In this document: positions 1 through 8,363 of the stretch, one piece after another
How the letters are laid out: each line of letters opens with the position of its first letter
Numbering within the stretch: position 1 is the first letter of the stretch
From: JBMNNU01 sp050942695
Lineage (GTDB): Bacteria > Chloroflexota > UBA6077
Length of the DNA: 23,101 nt
NCBI GenBank assembly: GCA_050942695.1
Contig: JBMNNU010000013.1
Span: 1 to 23,101 of the forward strand
Reading direction: 5' to 3'
The notes under the pieces: generated by a model
Databases searched by the model: none
The model's input: the letters and a program-made list of their open reading frames with translations, nothing else
What the model was told of the DNA's origin: nothing
Translations under genes and position numbers: made by a program

Positions 1-876
1 GGCACTCGGTCTTCCTTCCCATACCAGGCTACTGGACACCAGACGCTAGTGCCTTCTCCCAAACCAAGCACGCTTTCGGGCGCTCCACACTTCGGCAAGT
101 CTGGGCTAAGGGGCTCTGGGAGACTGATGTGGGTCTGAGCGTCGATGCGGATATCATAGTCCCGCTTTTTGGCTTGAAGATGCCTGAACAGATCGGCCCT
201 TACAAACCCGCGATCAGCGACCAGGACGGGATGCAAGGCCGGGGAAACCATGGCGAACAGGTAGTCTATCAGATGCTCTTCGATGTGGTTCTGGCTAAGG
301 AAGCGTTTCACGGCCTTGAGGCAGGATTACCCTTTTGGCCCCTAATGGGGCGGGGATGGTGTATCTGGCAATTAGCCTTAGGCCAGGAGTCCACAGGTGG
401 GAAGCAGGCCTTTAGCTTAGAGCGATGGTAGGTAGTAAGAGCCACCGACAAGCCGCGACTACCACATGGAACGCTGGCAACGAGGGCGGCAATGGGTCGA
501 AGTAGGTCGTGTCCAACAGCAATGGCAATATGGGGCGCTCATCGTCAAGTTGGGGGGCGTCATCCCCGAAGCGATAGCTTAGCTTCAACCATCGGACGAA
601 GAGGGCTGCTTCATCAAGGCGAGGGTTCTCCAGGAAGCGCATTAGCCGCTTGAGCCGACCATGTAGAGGCTGATCCGATTTGGGCATCGAGCAGGCCAAC
701 TGGGACAGGCATAGGGTGGGGTGATCAAGGATAGCAACAAGGAGCTGAGCCAGGTTCCGATGCTGGGTCTTACGCCAAGTGGGGGCTAAATGTTGGACAA
801 ATCCAAGGGCTTGGGGATATTGTTCCATCATCGGCGACTTCTTAGGTGAGTTTTTGTCTTGCAACATCAGTCTCAC
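1..876 (-). pseudogene. IS4-family transposase, frame-broken and partial
   Basis: Remnant of a DDE transposase read on the minus strand. The N-terminal part (412-876) includes LLDTTYFDP, which resembles the first catalytic Asp region of IS4-type enzymes, and then runs into a stop. Homologous sequence continues in a second frame (about 312-430: YHRSKLKACFPPVDSWP) to another stop. It resumes in a third frame (1 to about 330), which contains VADRGFVRADLF, the typical second catalytic Asp block, and IRIDAQTHISLPE. This third frame stays open to the window edge, so the catalytic Glu region lies outside. At least two frame changes mean it is probably inactive, unless they are sequencing errors or programmed. 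The likely start is ATG at 867 after AGGTGAG; a GTG at 876 is possible. The far end of the element is not in the window, so terminal repeats and target duplication cannot be checked. Confidence 0.8.
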
Positions 877-885
877 CTAAGTCGC
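834..885. repeat. inverted repeat around the transposase start
   Basis: The arms are 834-850 (GCGACTT-ctt-AGGTGAG) and 872-885 (CTCACCTAAGTCGC), identical apart from a 3-nt insertion in one arm. The 21-nt loop holds the probable ATG start of the transposase. On the transposase mRNA the AGGTGAG Shine-Dalgarno-like sequence falls inside a stem arm. It could be part of the element's end or a translation-masking hairpin. Confidence 0.6.
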
Positions 886-918
886 TGATTCTTACCACCC
901 CCTACCCCTTATCACAAA

Positions 919-1191
919 GTGGGGCACCGCAAGACACTGACCCCGGTGACAGCCGCGGACATATTCCAGGGGAGGCACTTTGAGCCGATCCTGGGCACGG
1001 TCTACACGATGGGCGGCCTCGGCGCCTCCTTCGGTGCTTTCTTTGCGGGCTACATCTTCGACGTCACCAGCTCCTACCGCTTAGCTTTCAGCCTTGCGAT
1101 CCCGGGAATGTGGCTCATCTGTCTGCTGTATTGGCTGGCCGCGCCGAGAAAGGCGCGGCTTGTAGCGGGGAGAGTGTCGAGGATCCATTGA
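919..1191 (+). pseudogene. MFS transporter, C-terminal fragment
   Basis: About 90 residues that look like the end of a major facilitator superfamily permease, of the OFA/oxalate-formate-antiporter or monocarboxylate type. ADIFQGRHFEPILGTVYTMGGLGASFGAFFAGYIFDV matches the loop and transmembrane segments that usually precede the last helices, and a final hydrophobic helix (IPGMWLICLLYWLAA) follows. A full MFS protein has about 400 residues and 12 helices; only about two to three helices remain. The homology begins right where the transposase region ends, so the gene was probably cut by insertion or a related rearrangement. The GTG at 919 is simply the first available start and has no convincing ribosome-binding site. 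Confidence 0.65.
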
Positions 1192-1377
1192 TGGGCGGGA
1201 CGTATCGTTTTTGATATCCATCTGTTGCTAAGATGATCGGTCCGGCGGGGTATTTGTTCGGCTCACCAATTGCTGCTTGCATTCTGGACACCATCATTCA
1301 GTAGGTGAGTGTGGTGGTTGGGAAGGCGAAGCCGCCATGGGATTTGGATAGGAAATGTAGGTTTAGCCTATTCGGAT

Positions 1378-1408
1378 CTGTGGGGGACAACCAGTGGATG
1401 CCCCCCAG
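1378..1408 (-). terminator. possible hairpin terminator of the iclR-ABC-ADH operon
   Basis: CTG-t-GGGGG and CCCCCCAG form a GC-rich stem with a loop of about 15 nt, just beyond the Fe-ADH stop codon on the minus strand. There is no U tract after it, so intrinsic termination is doubtful. It may only protect the 3' end or mark a rho-dependent site. Confidence 0.3.
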
Positions 1409-1413
1409 AAGTC

Positions 1414-2574
1414 TCATCCTATGGCCCGTCGGTAGATGGCGACCACCTGTTCACGGTTGACCTTAACCGGATTCAGGACCACGTTCCCGCTCTTGAAGGT
1501 ATCCTCCACCATCGCATCCAGATGCTCCTCGGTGACCCCGTATGGCTTAAAGGTAGCCGGTATCCCCACATCCTGGTTCAGCTCCCGCACCGCCTTCACA
1601 GATAGCCGGGCTGCCTCCATCACCGTCAGCCCGAAGGTGTCCTCCCCCATGGCCTGGGCTACGTCGGCAAAGCGCTGGGGGTTGCCGATCAGGTTGTACT
1701 CCATGATGTAGGGGAGCAGGACGGCGTTGGCCACACCGTGAGGCACTCCGTAGAAGCCGCTGACCGGATGGCTCATGGCGTGGACGATGGTTAACCTGGT
1801 GTTGGCGAAGCCCATGCCGGCGATCGTGGAGGCCAGCACCATGTTGGACATAGCCTCGAGGTTGCCGTTGGCGACCGCAGGCCTGAGCCACTTGGAGATC
1901 ATGCTGATGGCTTTGAGGTCCAGGGCGTCGCTGATCGGGTTGGTATTCAGGTTGGTGTAGCTCTCCAGGGCGTGGCAGAGGGCATCGATGCCTGTAGAGG
2001 CCACTACCGGCCCGGGCAGCTTGGTTAATAGCGAACCGTCGATCAGGGCAATCTTGGGCGTTAGCAATGGGGAAAGAATGGGCATCTTATAGTGGCGCTC
2101 CGGGTCGGTAACGACTGATGTCACGGTGACTTCAGCACCGGTGCCGCAGGTGGTTGGGACGGCTACCAACGGCGGGATCGGGTTGATGATTTTGCCCACA
2201 CCCTCCATGGCTCGAATGTCCATCTTGTTGGTGGCCAAAGCTCCAGCGGCCTTGGCTGTGTCGATGGAACTGCCGCCCCCGATGCCCAGGAGACAATCGC
2301 ATTCCTCAGTCTTGTAGAGAGCGAATGCATCTTCTACGCATCGGATGCTCGGGTTAGGCTCCACGCCGTTGTAGACAGCGTACGAGACGTTCGAAGCGCT
2401 CAGCGCTTCGAGGATACCGCCGAGCACACCCGCTGCCTCGACTCCCCGATCAGTGACGATCAGGGCTTTGCTACCTCCTAACTTTCTAATCTCCTCGCCG
2501 GCCAACCTAGAGCAACCAGGGCCGAAAAACAGCTTCGCAGGCATCTCCCAGGTTAAGATATGATTCAGGTCCAT
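1414..2574 (-). CDS. iron-containing alcohol dehydrogenase (group III)
   Basis: A 386-residue cytoplasmic NAD(P)-dependent dehydrogenase of the Fe-ADH superfamily, full length for the family. The N-terminal Rossmann-like half has GIGGGSSIDTAKAAGA, the cofactor-phosphate loop. The C-terminal helical half has the metal ligands in GIDALCHALESYTN (Asp and His) and in HAMSHPVSGFYGVPHGVAN (two His). I chose ATG 2574 because GAGGAAGG lies upstream and MDLNHILTWEMPAKLFFGPG is a typical start; the frame is open to 2682, but that extension looks non-conserved. It is the last gene of the minus-strand operon, 127 bp after the solute-binding protein gene. The substrate is not set by sequence: relatives act on lactaldehyde, 1,3-propanediol, hydroxybutyrate or maleylacetate. 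Context suggests oxidation or reduction of an intermediate from the imported compound. Confidence 0.9.
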   Translation of the reverse strand: MDLNHILTWEMPAKLFFGPGCSRLAGEEIRKLGGSKALIVTDRGVEAAGVLGGILEALSASNVSYAVYNGVEPNPSIRCVEDAFALYKTEECDCLLGIGGGSSIDTAKAAGALATNKMDIRAMEGVGKIINPIPPLVAVPTTCGTGAEVTVTSVVTDPERHYKMPILSPLLTPKIALIDGSLLTKLPGPVVASTGIDALCHALESYTNLNTNPISDALDLKAISMISKWLRPAVANGNLEAMSNMVLASTIAGMGFANTRLTIVHAMSHPVSGFYGVPHGVANAVLLPYIMEYNLIGNPQRFADVAQAMGEDTFGLTVMEAARLSVKAVRELNQDVGIPATFKPYGVTEEHLDAMVEDTFKSGNVVLNPVKVNREQVVAIYRRAIG

Positions 2575-2701
2575 GGTTCTGGTACCTTCCTCTCGTAGAG
2601 CCGAACTAGGTGCCTCCGGTGGTAGTGTGCGGGCCTGGAGAGAGTCTTTAGCCTCCGGGCCCGCGACACCATCCCTTCCCAACAGGCGCTATTTTGGCTC
2701 G

Positions 2702-3817
2702 TCAGGATTGCTTCTGGTGGAAGAAGTAGTCAACGTTATCCTTGGTGACCACAGTAACACCAACGTCCGTGGTTCCCGGGCACTGTGGAGCGTTGGCCGT
2801 CCGCCAATCATCGAAGGCGGGGATCGAGTTGTGCTTCAGCCAGTACAGGTAGTGGAGAGCGATCCACTCCTCCATAACGCTGTTTTGAGCCAGGGTGTAT
2901 GCAATCGTTCCGTCTTTGATGTAGGGCAGCATGTCGTCGTCTCGATCCATTGCGCCAACCAAGATCTGCCCAGCCTTCCCGGTCTCCTTCAGAGCGCGGG
3001 CGGTGGCGGCTCCTGCGGTGGCGTCGATACCGATGATCATGTCGAGATCTGGATGGGCCTGGATCAATTGTGTCCCAACCGTCAGCCCATAGGCCGGATC
3101 GGACTTCTCGTCGACCTCGGCAATGATCTTGATATCCGGATATTGCTCGAATATGTCTTTGTAGCCTGCAACCCGGATCCCATGTGCCGGATTGGTTGTG
3201 GTCATGAACGCAACGTTGCCCTTGCCGTTAAGCAGCTTGACTGCCATTTGGCCACCCATCCTACCAACTTGACGGTTGTCGGGGCCGACGAACCCGTAGC
3301 GGGCAGTGGGGTCGTTGACATCGTGGTTCACGACTACGACCGGAATACCCTCCTTCATGGCTCGCTGTAGAGGCTCGTTGAGCGACTGATCATCGGCCGG
3401 GAATATCATGATCCCGGCAGGTTTCCTCGCGATCAACTCCTCGAGGATCTTCAACTGAGCGACAGCGTCGTATTCGACTGGGCCTAGGAACTCGGTCTTC
3501 ACCCCCAAAGCCTTGCCAGCGGCTTCTAACCCTTGCTTCCCATCGAGCCAAAAAGCGATTGATGTGACGGCGCAGAGCCAGACGTAGGTCTCATCGCTTT
3601 GAGCGGCAGGCTTTGCGGCTGGAGCCGAGGCTGGAGCAGCGGCTTGAGCAACGGTTGGTGCCGCTGGCTGGCTCTCGGGTTTCGCTGTCGGGGCGGGGGC
3701 TGGGGCTTGTTGGCACCCTGCCAGGACTAGCCCTGCCGCTCCTAGGCTCGCCGTTGACCCAATTAGGAACTTACGACGTGAGAGACGGTTGCCTGGTTGA
3801 TTGCTGAACTCAGACAT
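2702..3817 (-). CDS. ABC transporter sugar-type solute-binding lipoprotein
   Basis: A 371-residue extracytoplasmic binding protein of the RbsB/Peripla_BP_4 type. Residues 13-20 (SRRKFLIG) form a twin-arginine motif. A hydrophobic stretch follows, then the lipobox VLAGC with Cys35 as the predicted lipid-anchored residue. An Ala/Pro/Gln-rich linker (about 36-80) precedes the binding domain, which has two Rossmann-like lobes; landmarks are PAGIMIFPADDQSLNEPLQ, IPVVVVNHDV, YGFVGPDNRQVG and DMIIGIDATAGAATA. The start is ATG 3817, preceded by GAGGAGG at ideal spacing; a GTG 15 nt upstream overlaps that site and is less likely. It should deliver a sugar, polyol or similar small hydroxylated ligand to the permease and ATPase encoded just upstream. 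The ligand cannot be read from sequence. Confidence 0.92.
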   Translation of the reverse strand: MSEFSNQPGNRLSRRKFLIGSTASLGAAGLVLAGCQQAPAPAPTAKPESQPAAPTVAQAAAPASAPAAKPAAQSDETYVWLCAVTSIAFWLDGKQGLEAAGKALGVKTEFLGPVEYDAVAQLKILEELIARKPAGIMIFPADDQSLNEPLQRAMKEGIPVVVVNHDVNDPTARYGFVGPDNRQVGRMGGQMAVKLLNGKGNVAFMTTTNPAHGIRVAGYKDIFEQYPDIKIIAEVDEKSDPAYGLTVGTQLIQAHPDLDMIIGIDATAGAATARALKETGKAGQILVGAMDRDDDMLPYIKDGTIAYTLAQNSVMEEWIALHYLYWLKHNSIPAFDDWRTANAPQCPGTTDVGVTVVTKDNVDYFFHQKQS

Positions 3818-3886
3818 AGTAAACCTCCTCACATTCTAGATGGACTCCTATGGACCACATCTCAGACAGTTGGTAGTCAAACCTCT

Positions 3887-3897
3887 GGACGATGCAC
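3887..3897 (-). promoter_or_regulatory. partial match to the proposed IclR operator core
   Basis: On the minus strand this reads GTGCATCGTCC, an exact 11-nt match to the degenerate core (GTRCATCGTYC) of the two operators at 7373-7393 and 8707-8727. The outer half sites are not conserved here. It lies 70 bp before the solute-binding protein start and has the same orientation relative to its gene as the other two. No clear -10/-35 pair was found next to it. Confidence 0.25.
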
Positions 3898-3966
3898 CTT
3901 AAGTTTCTCTAGAGTCCTTACCCTCCTTTCTTGGGCCGCATGCATTGAGCCAATATCAGGCTCTTA

Positions 3967-5016
3967 TTAAGCCCCTCTGAGTCGACGGCGCGAGATCATG
4001 TCGAGACTGACAGCGACAGTGAGAATGGTTCCTGTTACCACACCTTCCCAATAGATGGAGACGCCGAAGAGGGTCATCGCGTTTGTTACAAGTGCCATGA
4101 AGATAAGCCCCAACACTGAGCCCACTATAGTGCCCTCTCCGCCGGAGAGGCTAGCCCCGCCGATCACGCAGGCTGCGATGATGCGCAGCTCCACTCCGCT
4201 GAAGGCTGTGGGGACGCCGCTAGTGAGCCGTGCCATGGAGATGATCCCAGCCATCGCGGCGAAGAAACCCGATGCTACAAAGGCAAGGAACACGACCCTG
4301 TCGACGGGGATGCCTGACAGTTGAGCAGCTTTCTCGCTTCCACCCACGTAGTAGAGTTGGCGCAGTGCTCGCCCCCGGCGCAGCAAAATATCGGCCACTA
4401 CAACCACTATCAGCATTATGATGACGGGGATCGGGACCCCGGCTATGCTGCCCTGTCCGATCCAGGCGAAGTCCATGGGGACGCCGATCACCGGGTGTCC
4501 CTCGGTAAAGCCCAACGCGCAACCCCTCGCGATGGACATCATCCCGAGGGTGGCGATGAGCGGATTGACCTTGATTCGCGTAACAACGATTCCGTTTATT
4601 GTCCCCGTTAGCATCCCAACTCCCAGACCGCCGAGGACCGCCACAGGAGGAGGCATTTGCCCCTTCACCATCAGCCACGCCGACACGATCCCCGACAGCG
4701 CCATGACAGAGCCGACTGACAGATCAAACTTGCCAGCGATGAGCAGCATGGACATCCCCACCACAACGAGGCCCTCCATCGAGAATCCCCGAGCGATAGC
4801 GATGAAATTGGCTAGATTCAGGAAATGAGGTGACAAAATGGAAAGAAGGATACATGTGAACAGGATCAAGATCACCATCGCCATTTCCCGTATACGAAGG
4901 ATGTTGGCGATCGCTTCACGCACCCGGCTCCCGATCGGTTCCTGAATGGTGTCGGGTGTAGGGGGCGAAGCAGGTAAGCCAGTGGTTTGCTCCACGATAG
5001 GTGTCTCGCTAGCCAT
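3967..5016 (-). CDS. ABC transporter permease, RbsC/BPD_transp_2 family
   Basis: A 349-residue polytopic inner-membrane protein of the ribose/galactose-type importer permease family. A polar N-terminus (about 1-40) is followed by roughly eight to ten hydrophobic segments. These include MVILILFTCILLSIL, GLVVVGMSMLLIAGKFDLSVGS, PLIATLGMMSIARG and the family-typical GGASLSGGEGTIVGSVLG near the C-terminus, which contacts the ATPase. I start at ATG 5016 with GGGGGAG upstream, 2 nt after the ATPase stop; a TTG at 5022 would overlap that stop and is less likely. The stop lies 149 bp before the solute-binding protein gene, a gap that is common in such operons. It forms the membrane channel together with the neighbouring ATPase. 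Confidence 0.92.
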   Translation of the reverse strand: MASETPIVEQTTGLPASPPTPDTIQEPIGSRVREAIANILRIREMAMVILILFTCILLSILSPHFLNLANFIAIARGFSMEGLVVVGMSMLLIAGKFDLSVGSVMALSGIVSAWLMVKGQMPPPVAVLGGLGVGMLTGTINGIVVTRIKVNPLIATLGMMSIARGCALGFTEGHPVIGVPMDFAWIGQGSIAGVPIPVIIMLIVVVVADILLRRGRALRQLYYVGGSEKAAQLSGIPVDRVVFLAFVASGFFAAMAGIISMARLTSGVPTAFSGVELRIIAACVIGGASLSGGEGTIVGSVLGLIFMALVTNAMTLFGVSIYWEGVVTGTILTVAVSLDMISRRRLRGA

Positions 5017-5018
5017 TC

Positions 5019-6533
5019 TCAACTCCCCCGAGACGTAGTGGAGGTAACGCCGATCGTGCCCAATGCATAGGCAGCTATGCGCTCCTCGGTCGCATGATCG
5101 CGGTCGAGCAGGGCGACCAACCGGCCCTCCCGCATGATCGCTACTCGGTCGCTCATGCCCAGCACCTCCGGCAACTCTGAACTGATCATTACTACTGCCG
5201 CTCCTTCGTTCGCTAGCTTCCGAAGTATGGCGTGAACCTCAGCTTTTGCCCCTACATCCACGCCACGGGTCGGTTCGTCAGCAATTAGCACCATTGGGTT
5301 GCGAGCCAGCCACTTGGCAAAGAGCACCTTCTGCTGGTTGCCGCCACTGAGACGCGAAACGCGTTGGTCGATGCTCCTCGTCTTGATCCTGAGCTTGCTC
5401 ACCGAGTCTCGTGCTAGCGCCTCCTCCTTGGACCTATGCATGAATATGGGGCCGCTCAACGCGCAAAGGCAGGCTGCCGCAACGTTCTCCCGAAGGGACA
5501 TCTCGAGGAAAAGGCCATCTTGCTTTCGGTCCTCTGGGATGTAGGCGATTCCCTCGCTCATCGCTTTGTCGGGATCCGTGATCCTGACAGGCTGTCCCCG
5601 GATCAGAATATCGCCTCCGGTAGCTGGCTCGATGCCGAAGATGCCTCGGGCTAACTCGGTTCGCCCTGCACCGGTCAGACCGAAGACGCCGAGAACCTCC
5701 CCGGTGTAAATGCTCAGGCTTACGTTCGAGTAACCAGGGCCAGAGAGATCCCGCAACTCCAATACGGCTTCTCGTCTCCCTCCGTTTCGTGGAGGAAAAA
5801 GATGCTCCAGTTCCCGCCCAACCATCATGCGAACAACGGTATCCTCGGATGTATCCGCGGTCCGGACGGTCCCTACCAGCTTTCCGTCCTTCAGCACAGT
5901 GATTCGGTCGGAAATGGCGAAGACTTCGTCAAGCTTGTGGCTCACGTAGATGATGCCTACGCCGCGGTCACGGAGCATCTGGAGAACCTGGAAAAGCCGT
6001 TCTGTTTCGCGCTCGCCGAGCGCCGATGTCGGCTCGTCGAGAATCAGCACCCTGGCTTGTCGCTGGGTGGCGCGCGCGATCTCGACGATCTGCTGGATCG
6101 CCACGCCGTATCGTTGCAAGGGTGCCCGCGGATTTATCTCGACTCCAAACGCCTGCAGCGCCTGCTTGGTCGCTTCGTACATCCCATCGAATCGGATCAG
6201 CCCCATGCGGTTTACTGGTTGAGTATGGGTGAATACATTCTCGGCAACGCTCATGTTAAGGGAGAGCGCTAGTTCTTGAAACACCGTGCTAATGCCAAGC
6301 TGCTGTGCATGATGAGGATCCCGGAGCTTAACGGGCTGGCCGTCGACTAGAAGCTCGCCAGCGTCGGGCTGGTGAACGCCGGCCATAATTAGCATGAGCG
6401 TCGACTTGCCTGCACCATTCTCGCCCACTAGCGCGTGTATCTCCCCTGGAACCAACTGGAAGTCGACCCTGTCCAGCGCCAGGGTGCCTGGGAACGCCTT
6501 CGTAATCGCGCGAGCTTCAATCAGGTTGCTCAC
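5019..6533 (-). CDS. sugar-type ABC transporter ATPase with two nucleotide-binding domains (RbsA/MglA-like)
   Basis: A 504-residue fused ATPase, the usual length for the RbsA/MglA/XylG class. Domain 1 has Walker A GENGAGKST (37-45) and Walker B LILDEPTSALGE; its signature region (YGVAIQQIVEIARA) is degenerate, as is normal in this family. Domain 2 has a modified Walker A GLTGAGRTE, signature LSGGNQQKVLFAKWL and Walker B LIADEPTRGVDVG. GTG at 6533 is the start: GGAGG sits 4 nt before it, and it overlaps the regulator's stop as GTGA, which implies translational coupling. It powers uptake through the permease encoded next. Confidence 0.95.
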   Translation of the reverse strand: MSNLIEARAITKAFPGTLALDRVDFQLVPGEIHALVGENGAGKSTLMLIMAGVHQPDAGELLVDGQPVKLRDPHHAQQLGISTVFQELALSLNMSVAENVFTHTQPVNRMGLIRFDGMYEATKQALQAFGVEINPRAPLQRYGVAIQQIVEIARATQRQARVLILDEPTSALGERETERLFQVLQMLRDRGVGIIYVSHKLDEVFAISDRITVLKDGKLVGTVRTADTSEDTVVRMMVGRELEHLFPPRNGGRREAVLELRDLSGPGYSNVSLSIYTGEVLGVFGLTGAGRTELARGIFGIEPATGGDILIRGQPVRITDPDKAMSEGIAYIPEDRKQDGLFLEMSLRENVAAACLCALSGPIFMHRSKEEALARDSVSKLRIKTRSIDQRVSRLSGGNQQKVLFAKWLARNPMVLIADEPTRGVDVGAKAEVHAILRKLANEGAAVVMISSELPEVLGMSDRVAIMREGRLVALLDRDHATEERIAAYALGTIGVTSTTSRGS

Positions 6534-7351
6534 AAAACCTCCAATACTTGTTGCGTTTCTGCAGGATGTGCATCGAATGTTGTTGCAGGCCGGTACCCAA
6601 GACGACGCGACAGGTCCGTTGCGCCTTGCTGAATAAGGACCGCTAATTCGTCTTGCCTATTCATGCTCATGCGGCTGATCGGAACGGAGATGCTTATGGC
6701 GGCGACCATTTTATTCTTGTGGTTGTATACCGGGGCGGCAACGCACCGGACATCCACATTCGATTCGCAATCGTCGTAAGCGAGTCCACGCGCACGCACC
6801 ATAGCTAGCTCCCGCAGGAGCTGGCTCAACGATGTGATACTGTTGGGCGTCATCCCGGGCAATTGCTCGGCGTTCCCATAGAGCTCCACCAGCTTCTCAT
6901 CGGGGATCGACGAGAGCAGCATCTTACCTAAGCCGGTACAATGAGCTGGTAATCGACGACCAACTGCCGACGCCAACCTCACCGTGTGGCTGCAGTCCAC
7001 TTTAGCGACATACACCACTTCTGTCCCATCGCGAATCGCCATCTGGACCGTCTCATCGCAGGTGGCCACGATCTTCTGTGCCACTTGTAGACCCTCCGTT
7101 ACGAGGTCAAGCTTGGCGGCGTATATGCTCCCCAACTCGAAAACGCGAAGGCCCAAGACGTACCTGTGGGGCTGATTCTCAAGCTGCGCGAGGTAGCCGC
7201 ACGCAAGCAACGTCTGGACCAGTTCGTGGGTAGTGCTGCGCGGTAGACCAAGACGAGCGACGATCTCTGGCACAGAGATCGATTGCGATCCATCGAGGAA
7301 CATTTCCAACACCTTAAGCGCGCGCGCTACCGCCGGTACAACTCTTGCCAC
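6530..7351 (-). CDS. IclR-family transcriptional regulator
   Basis: A 273-residue DNA-binding regulator. Residues 5-60 form the winged helix-turn-helix (SVPEIVARLGLPRSTTHELVQTLLACGYL), followed by the IclR effector domain: LRVFELGSIYA, DETVQMAIRDGTEVVYV, LPAHCTGLGKMLLSSI and the C-terminal core with DCESNVDVRCVAAPVYNHKNKMVAAISISVP. I chose GTG 7351 (AAGAGGG 6 nt upstream; MARVVPAVARALKVLEMF is a typical start). The frame is open to 7486, but that stretch carries the promoter and operator. It is the first gene of the ABC operon and overlaps the ATPase gene by 4 nt. A TTGACA-17-TACAGT promoter and a palindrome lie directly upstream, so it probably controls its own operon, and also the cyclase gene, which has a matching site. 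Confidence 0.93.
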   Translation of the reverse strand: MARVVPAVARALKVLEMFLDGSQSISVPEIVARLGLPRSTTHELVQTLLACGYLAQLENQPHRYVLGLRVFELGSIYAAKLDLVTEGLQVAQKIVATCDETVQMAIRDGTEVVYVAKVDCSHTVRLASAVGRRLPAHCTGLGKMLLSSIPDEKLVELYGNAEQLPGMTPNSITSLSQLLRELAMVRARGLAYDDCESNVDVRCVAAPVYNHKNKMVAAISISVPISRMSMNRQDELAVLIQQGATDLSRRLGYRPATTFDAHPAETQQVLEVL

Positions 7352-7372
7352 TGAATACCCTCTTGATCTGAT

Positions 7373-7393
7373 ATTTCGGACGATGTACGAAAT
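7373..7393 (-). promoter_or_regulatory. proposed IclR operator 1, in the iclR operon leader
   Basis: A 21-bp element with perfect inverted half sites ATTTCG and CGAAAT separated by 9 bp. It begins exactly 10 bp downstream of the -10 box, at roughly +5 to +25, a position suited to repression by road-block or occlusion. Read along the transcript it matches the element at 8707-8727 at 18 of 21 positions. Assignment to the adjacent IclR protein is inferred from position. Confidence 0.65.
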
Positions 7394-7403
7394 CCCGACA
7401 TGG

Positions 7404-7432
7404 ACTGTAGCAGGCTCATCTTCAATTGTCAA
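7404..7432 (-). promoter_or_regulatory. sigma70-type promoter of the iclR-ABC operon
   Basis: TTGACA (7432-7427), a 17-bp spacer and TACAGT (7409-7404) on the minus strand. The -35 is perfect. The predicted transcription start near 7397 leaves a leader of about 45 nt before the GTG start of the regulator. Confidence 0.7.
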
Positions 7433-7555
7433 GAGCCTCCTGCCCCAAATTTGGGTGCTGGCGTAGGTGGCGCTACAGTGCAACATAGTAAACGTGAGGT
7501 GATGTTGGCTTCGCAGCCAGATCGGTTGATCGCGTTCAATGTGTAGAAAGCAGTA

Positions 7556-7585
7556 TTGCTGGGGCCTGCTATCGTGTGCTAGAGT
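7556..7585 (+). promoter_or_regulatory. weak candidate promoter for the DJ-1/PfpI gene
   Basis: TTGCTG, an 18-bp spacer and TAGAGT with a TG one base upstream (extended -10 type). The predicted start near 7592 would give a leader of about 150 nt. This is the best candidate I see in the 394-bp divergent region 7352-7745. Apart from the minus-strand promoter and operator I see no small gene there. Confidence 0.3.
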
Positions 7586-7745
7586 ACTATCATGTACTTA
7601 GACGAGGCTCGTTTTGGCGGAGGAGCGCGCGAAGGACCGACTTTGGAGTCGAGGAAATGCATCTTCGACAAGCGTTACGCATTGGGGAGAGAACGTTGCG
7701 TGTGCTGGCGTTCTGTAGACGCTTAGTGGTGAAGGAGGTTTTACT

Positions 7746-8363
7746 ATGGCCAGGCTGAATGGTGCTCGCGTAGCGATCGTCGTAGCCCACGAGTTCGAAG
7801 ACATTGAGCTTCTCTACCCGACTGTCTGGTTGAGCGGAGAGGGTGCCCAAGTCATTGTTGGAACATTGCCTCAGGCGGCACCTGCTCATTTCCACCCTCG
7901 TCCCTACTTTTTCGAGAAACCGATCACCGGCCGATTTGGAACAACAGTGCCGATCCTGGTGCTGGAAGAGGGGCGCCGTTACACCTCGCGGCTTGTGACG
8001 GAACTGAGTCCAGCCGATTTCGATGCAATAGTGTTTCCCGGAGGCTTCTCCCCAGATTACCTGCGTATCCATCAGCCAACCCTGCAACTGGTCGCCGACG
8101 CCTATCGTGCCGGCAAGGTGATCGCTGCCATCTGCCACGGCCCACAGGTGCTCATATCGGTCGATCGGCGGTTTGGCACCGACATGGTGCGCGGACGTCG
8201 CGTGACGGGCTATGCGGCAGTCGAGGATGATCTGCGCAACGCCGGCGGAGAGTACCTGGATGTTGGGGCGGTCCGCGAAGGGAACGTCGTAACGGGGCGC
8301 TGTCCGGATGACCTGCCTGAGTTCTGCGAGGAGATCGCGCAAGCTATACTTGCTGCCAGATGA
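7746..8363 (+). CDS. DJ-1/PfpI family protein (class I glutamine amidotransferase-like)
   Basis: A 205-residue cytoplasmic protein with the flavodoxin-like DJ-1/PfpI fold, slightly longer than the usual 165-190 residues. The nucleophile elbow AAICHGPQVLIS places the reactive Cys at 130 with His131 next to it. The conserved acidic residue lies in HEFEDIE (Glu18), and FDAIVFPGGFSPDYLR is the typical central strand and loop. The extra length comes from an insertion around residues 42-80. Family members are proteases, chaperones, deglycases or glyoxalase III-type enzymes; the sequence does not decide. The start is secure: AAGGAGG lies 7 nt before the ATG. It is divergent from the iclR operon and upstream of the dehydrogenase genes. 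Handling of a reactive carbonyl intermediate is possible, as an inference only. Confidence 0.88.
   Translation: MARLNGARVAIVVAHEFEDIELLYPTVWLSGEGAQVIVGTLPQAAPAHFHPRPYFFEKPITGRFGTTVPILVLEEGRRYTSRLVTELSPADFDAIVFPGGFSPDYLRIHQPTLQLVADAYRAGKVIAAICHGPQVLISVDRRFGTDMVRGRRVTGYAAVEDDLRNAGGEYLDVGAVREGNVVTGRCPDDLPEFCEEIAQAILAAR

Noticed and set aside
2573..3370. 265-residue plus-strand frame opposite the solute-binding protein
   Set aside because: It is antisense to a clear lipoprotein with RBS, leader and domain motifs. The translated product shows no recognisable family pattern.
3947..3963. GAGCC/GGCTC hairpin between permease and solute-binding protein genes
   Set aside because: The stem is only 5 bp with no U tract, too weak to call an attenuator.
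7656..7671. degenerate resemblance to the IclR operator upstream of the PfpI gene (TGCATC then TTCGAC)
   Set aside because: It needs a one-base gap, lacks the outer half sites and is not positioned next to a promoter.
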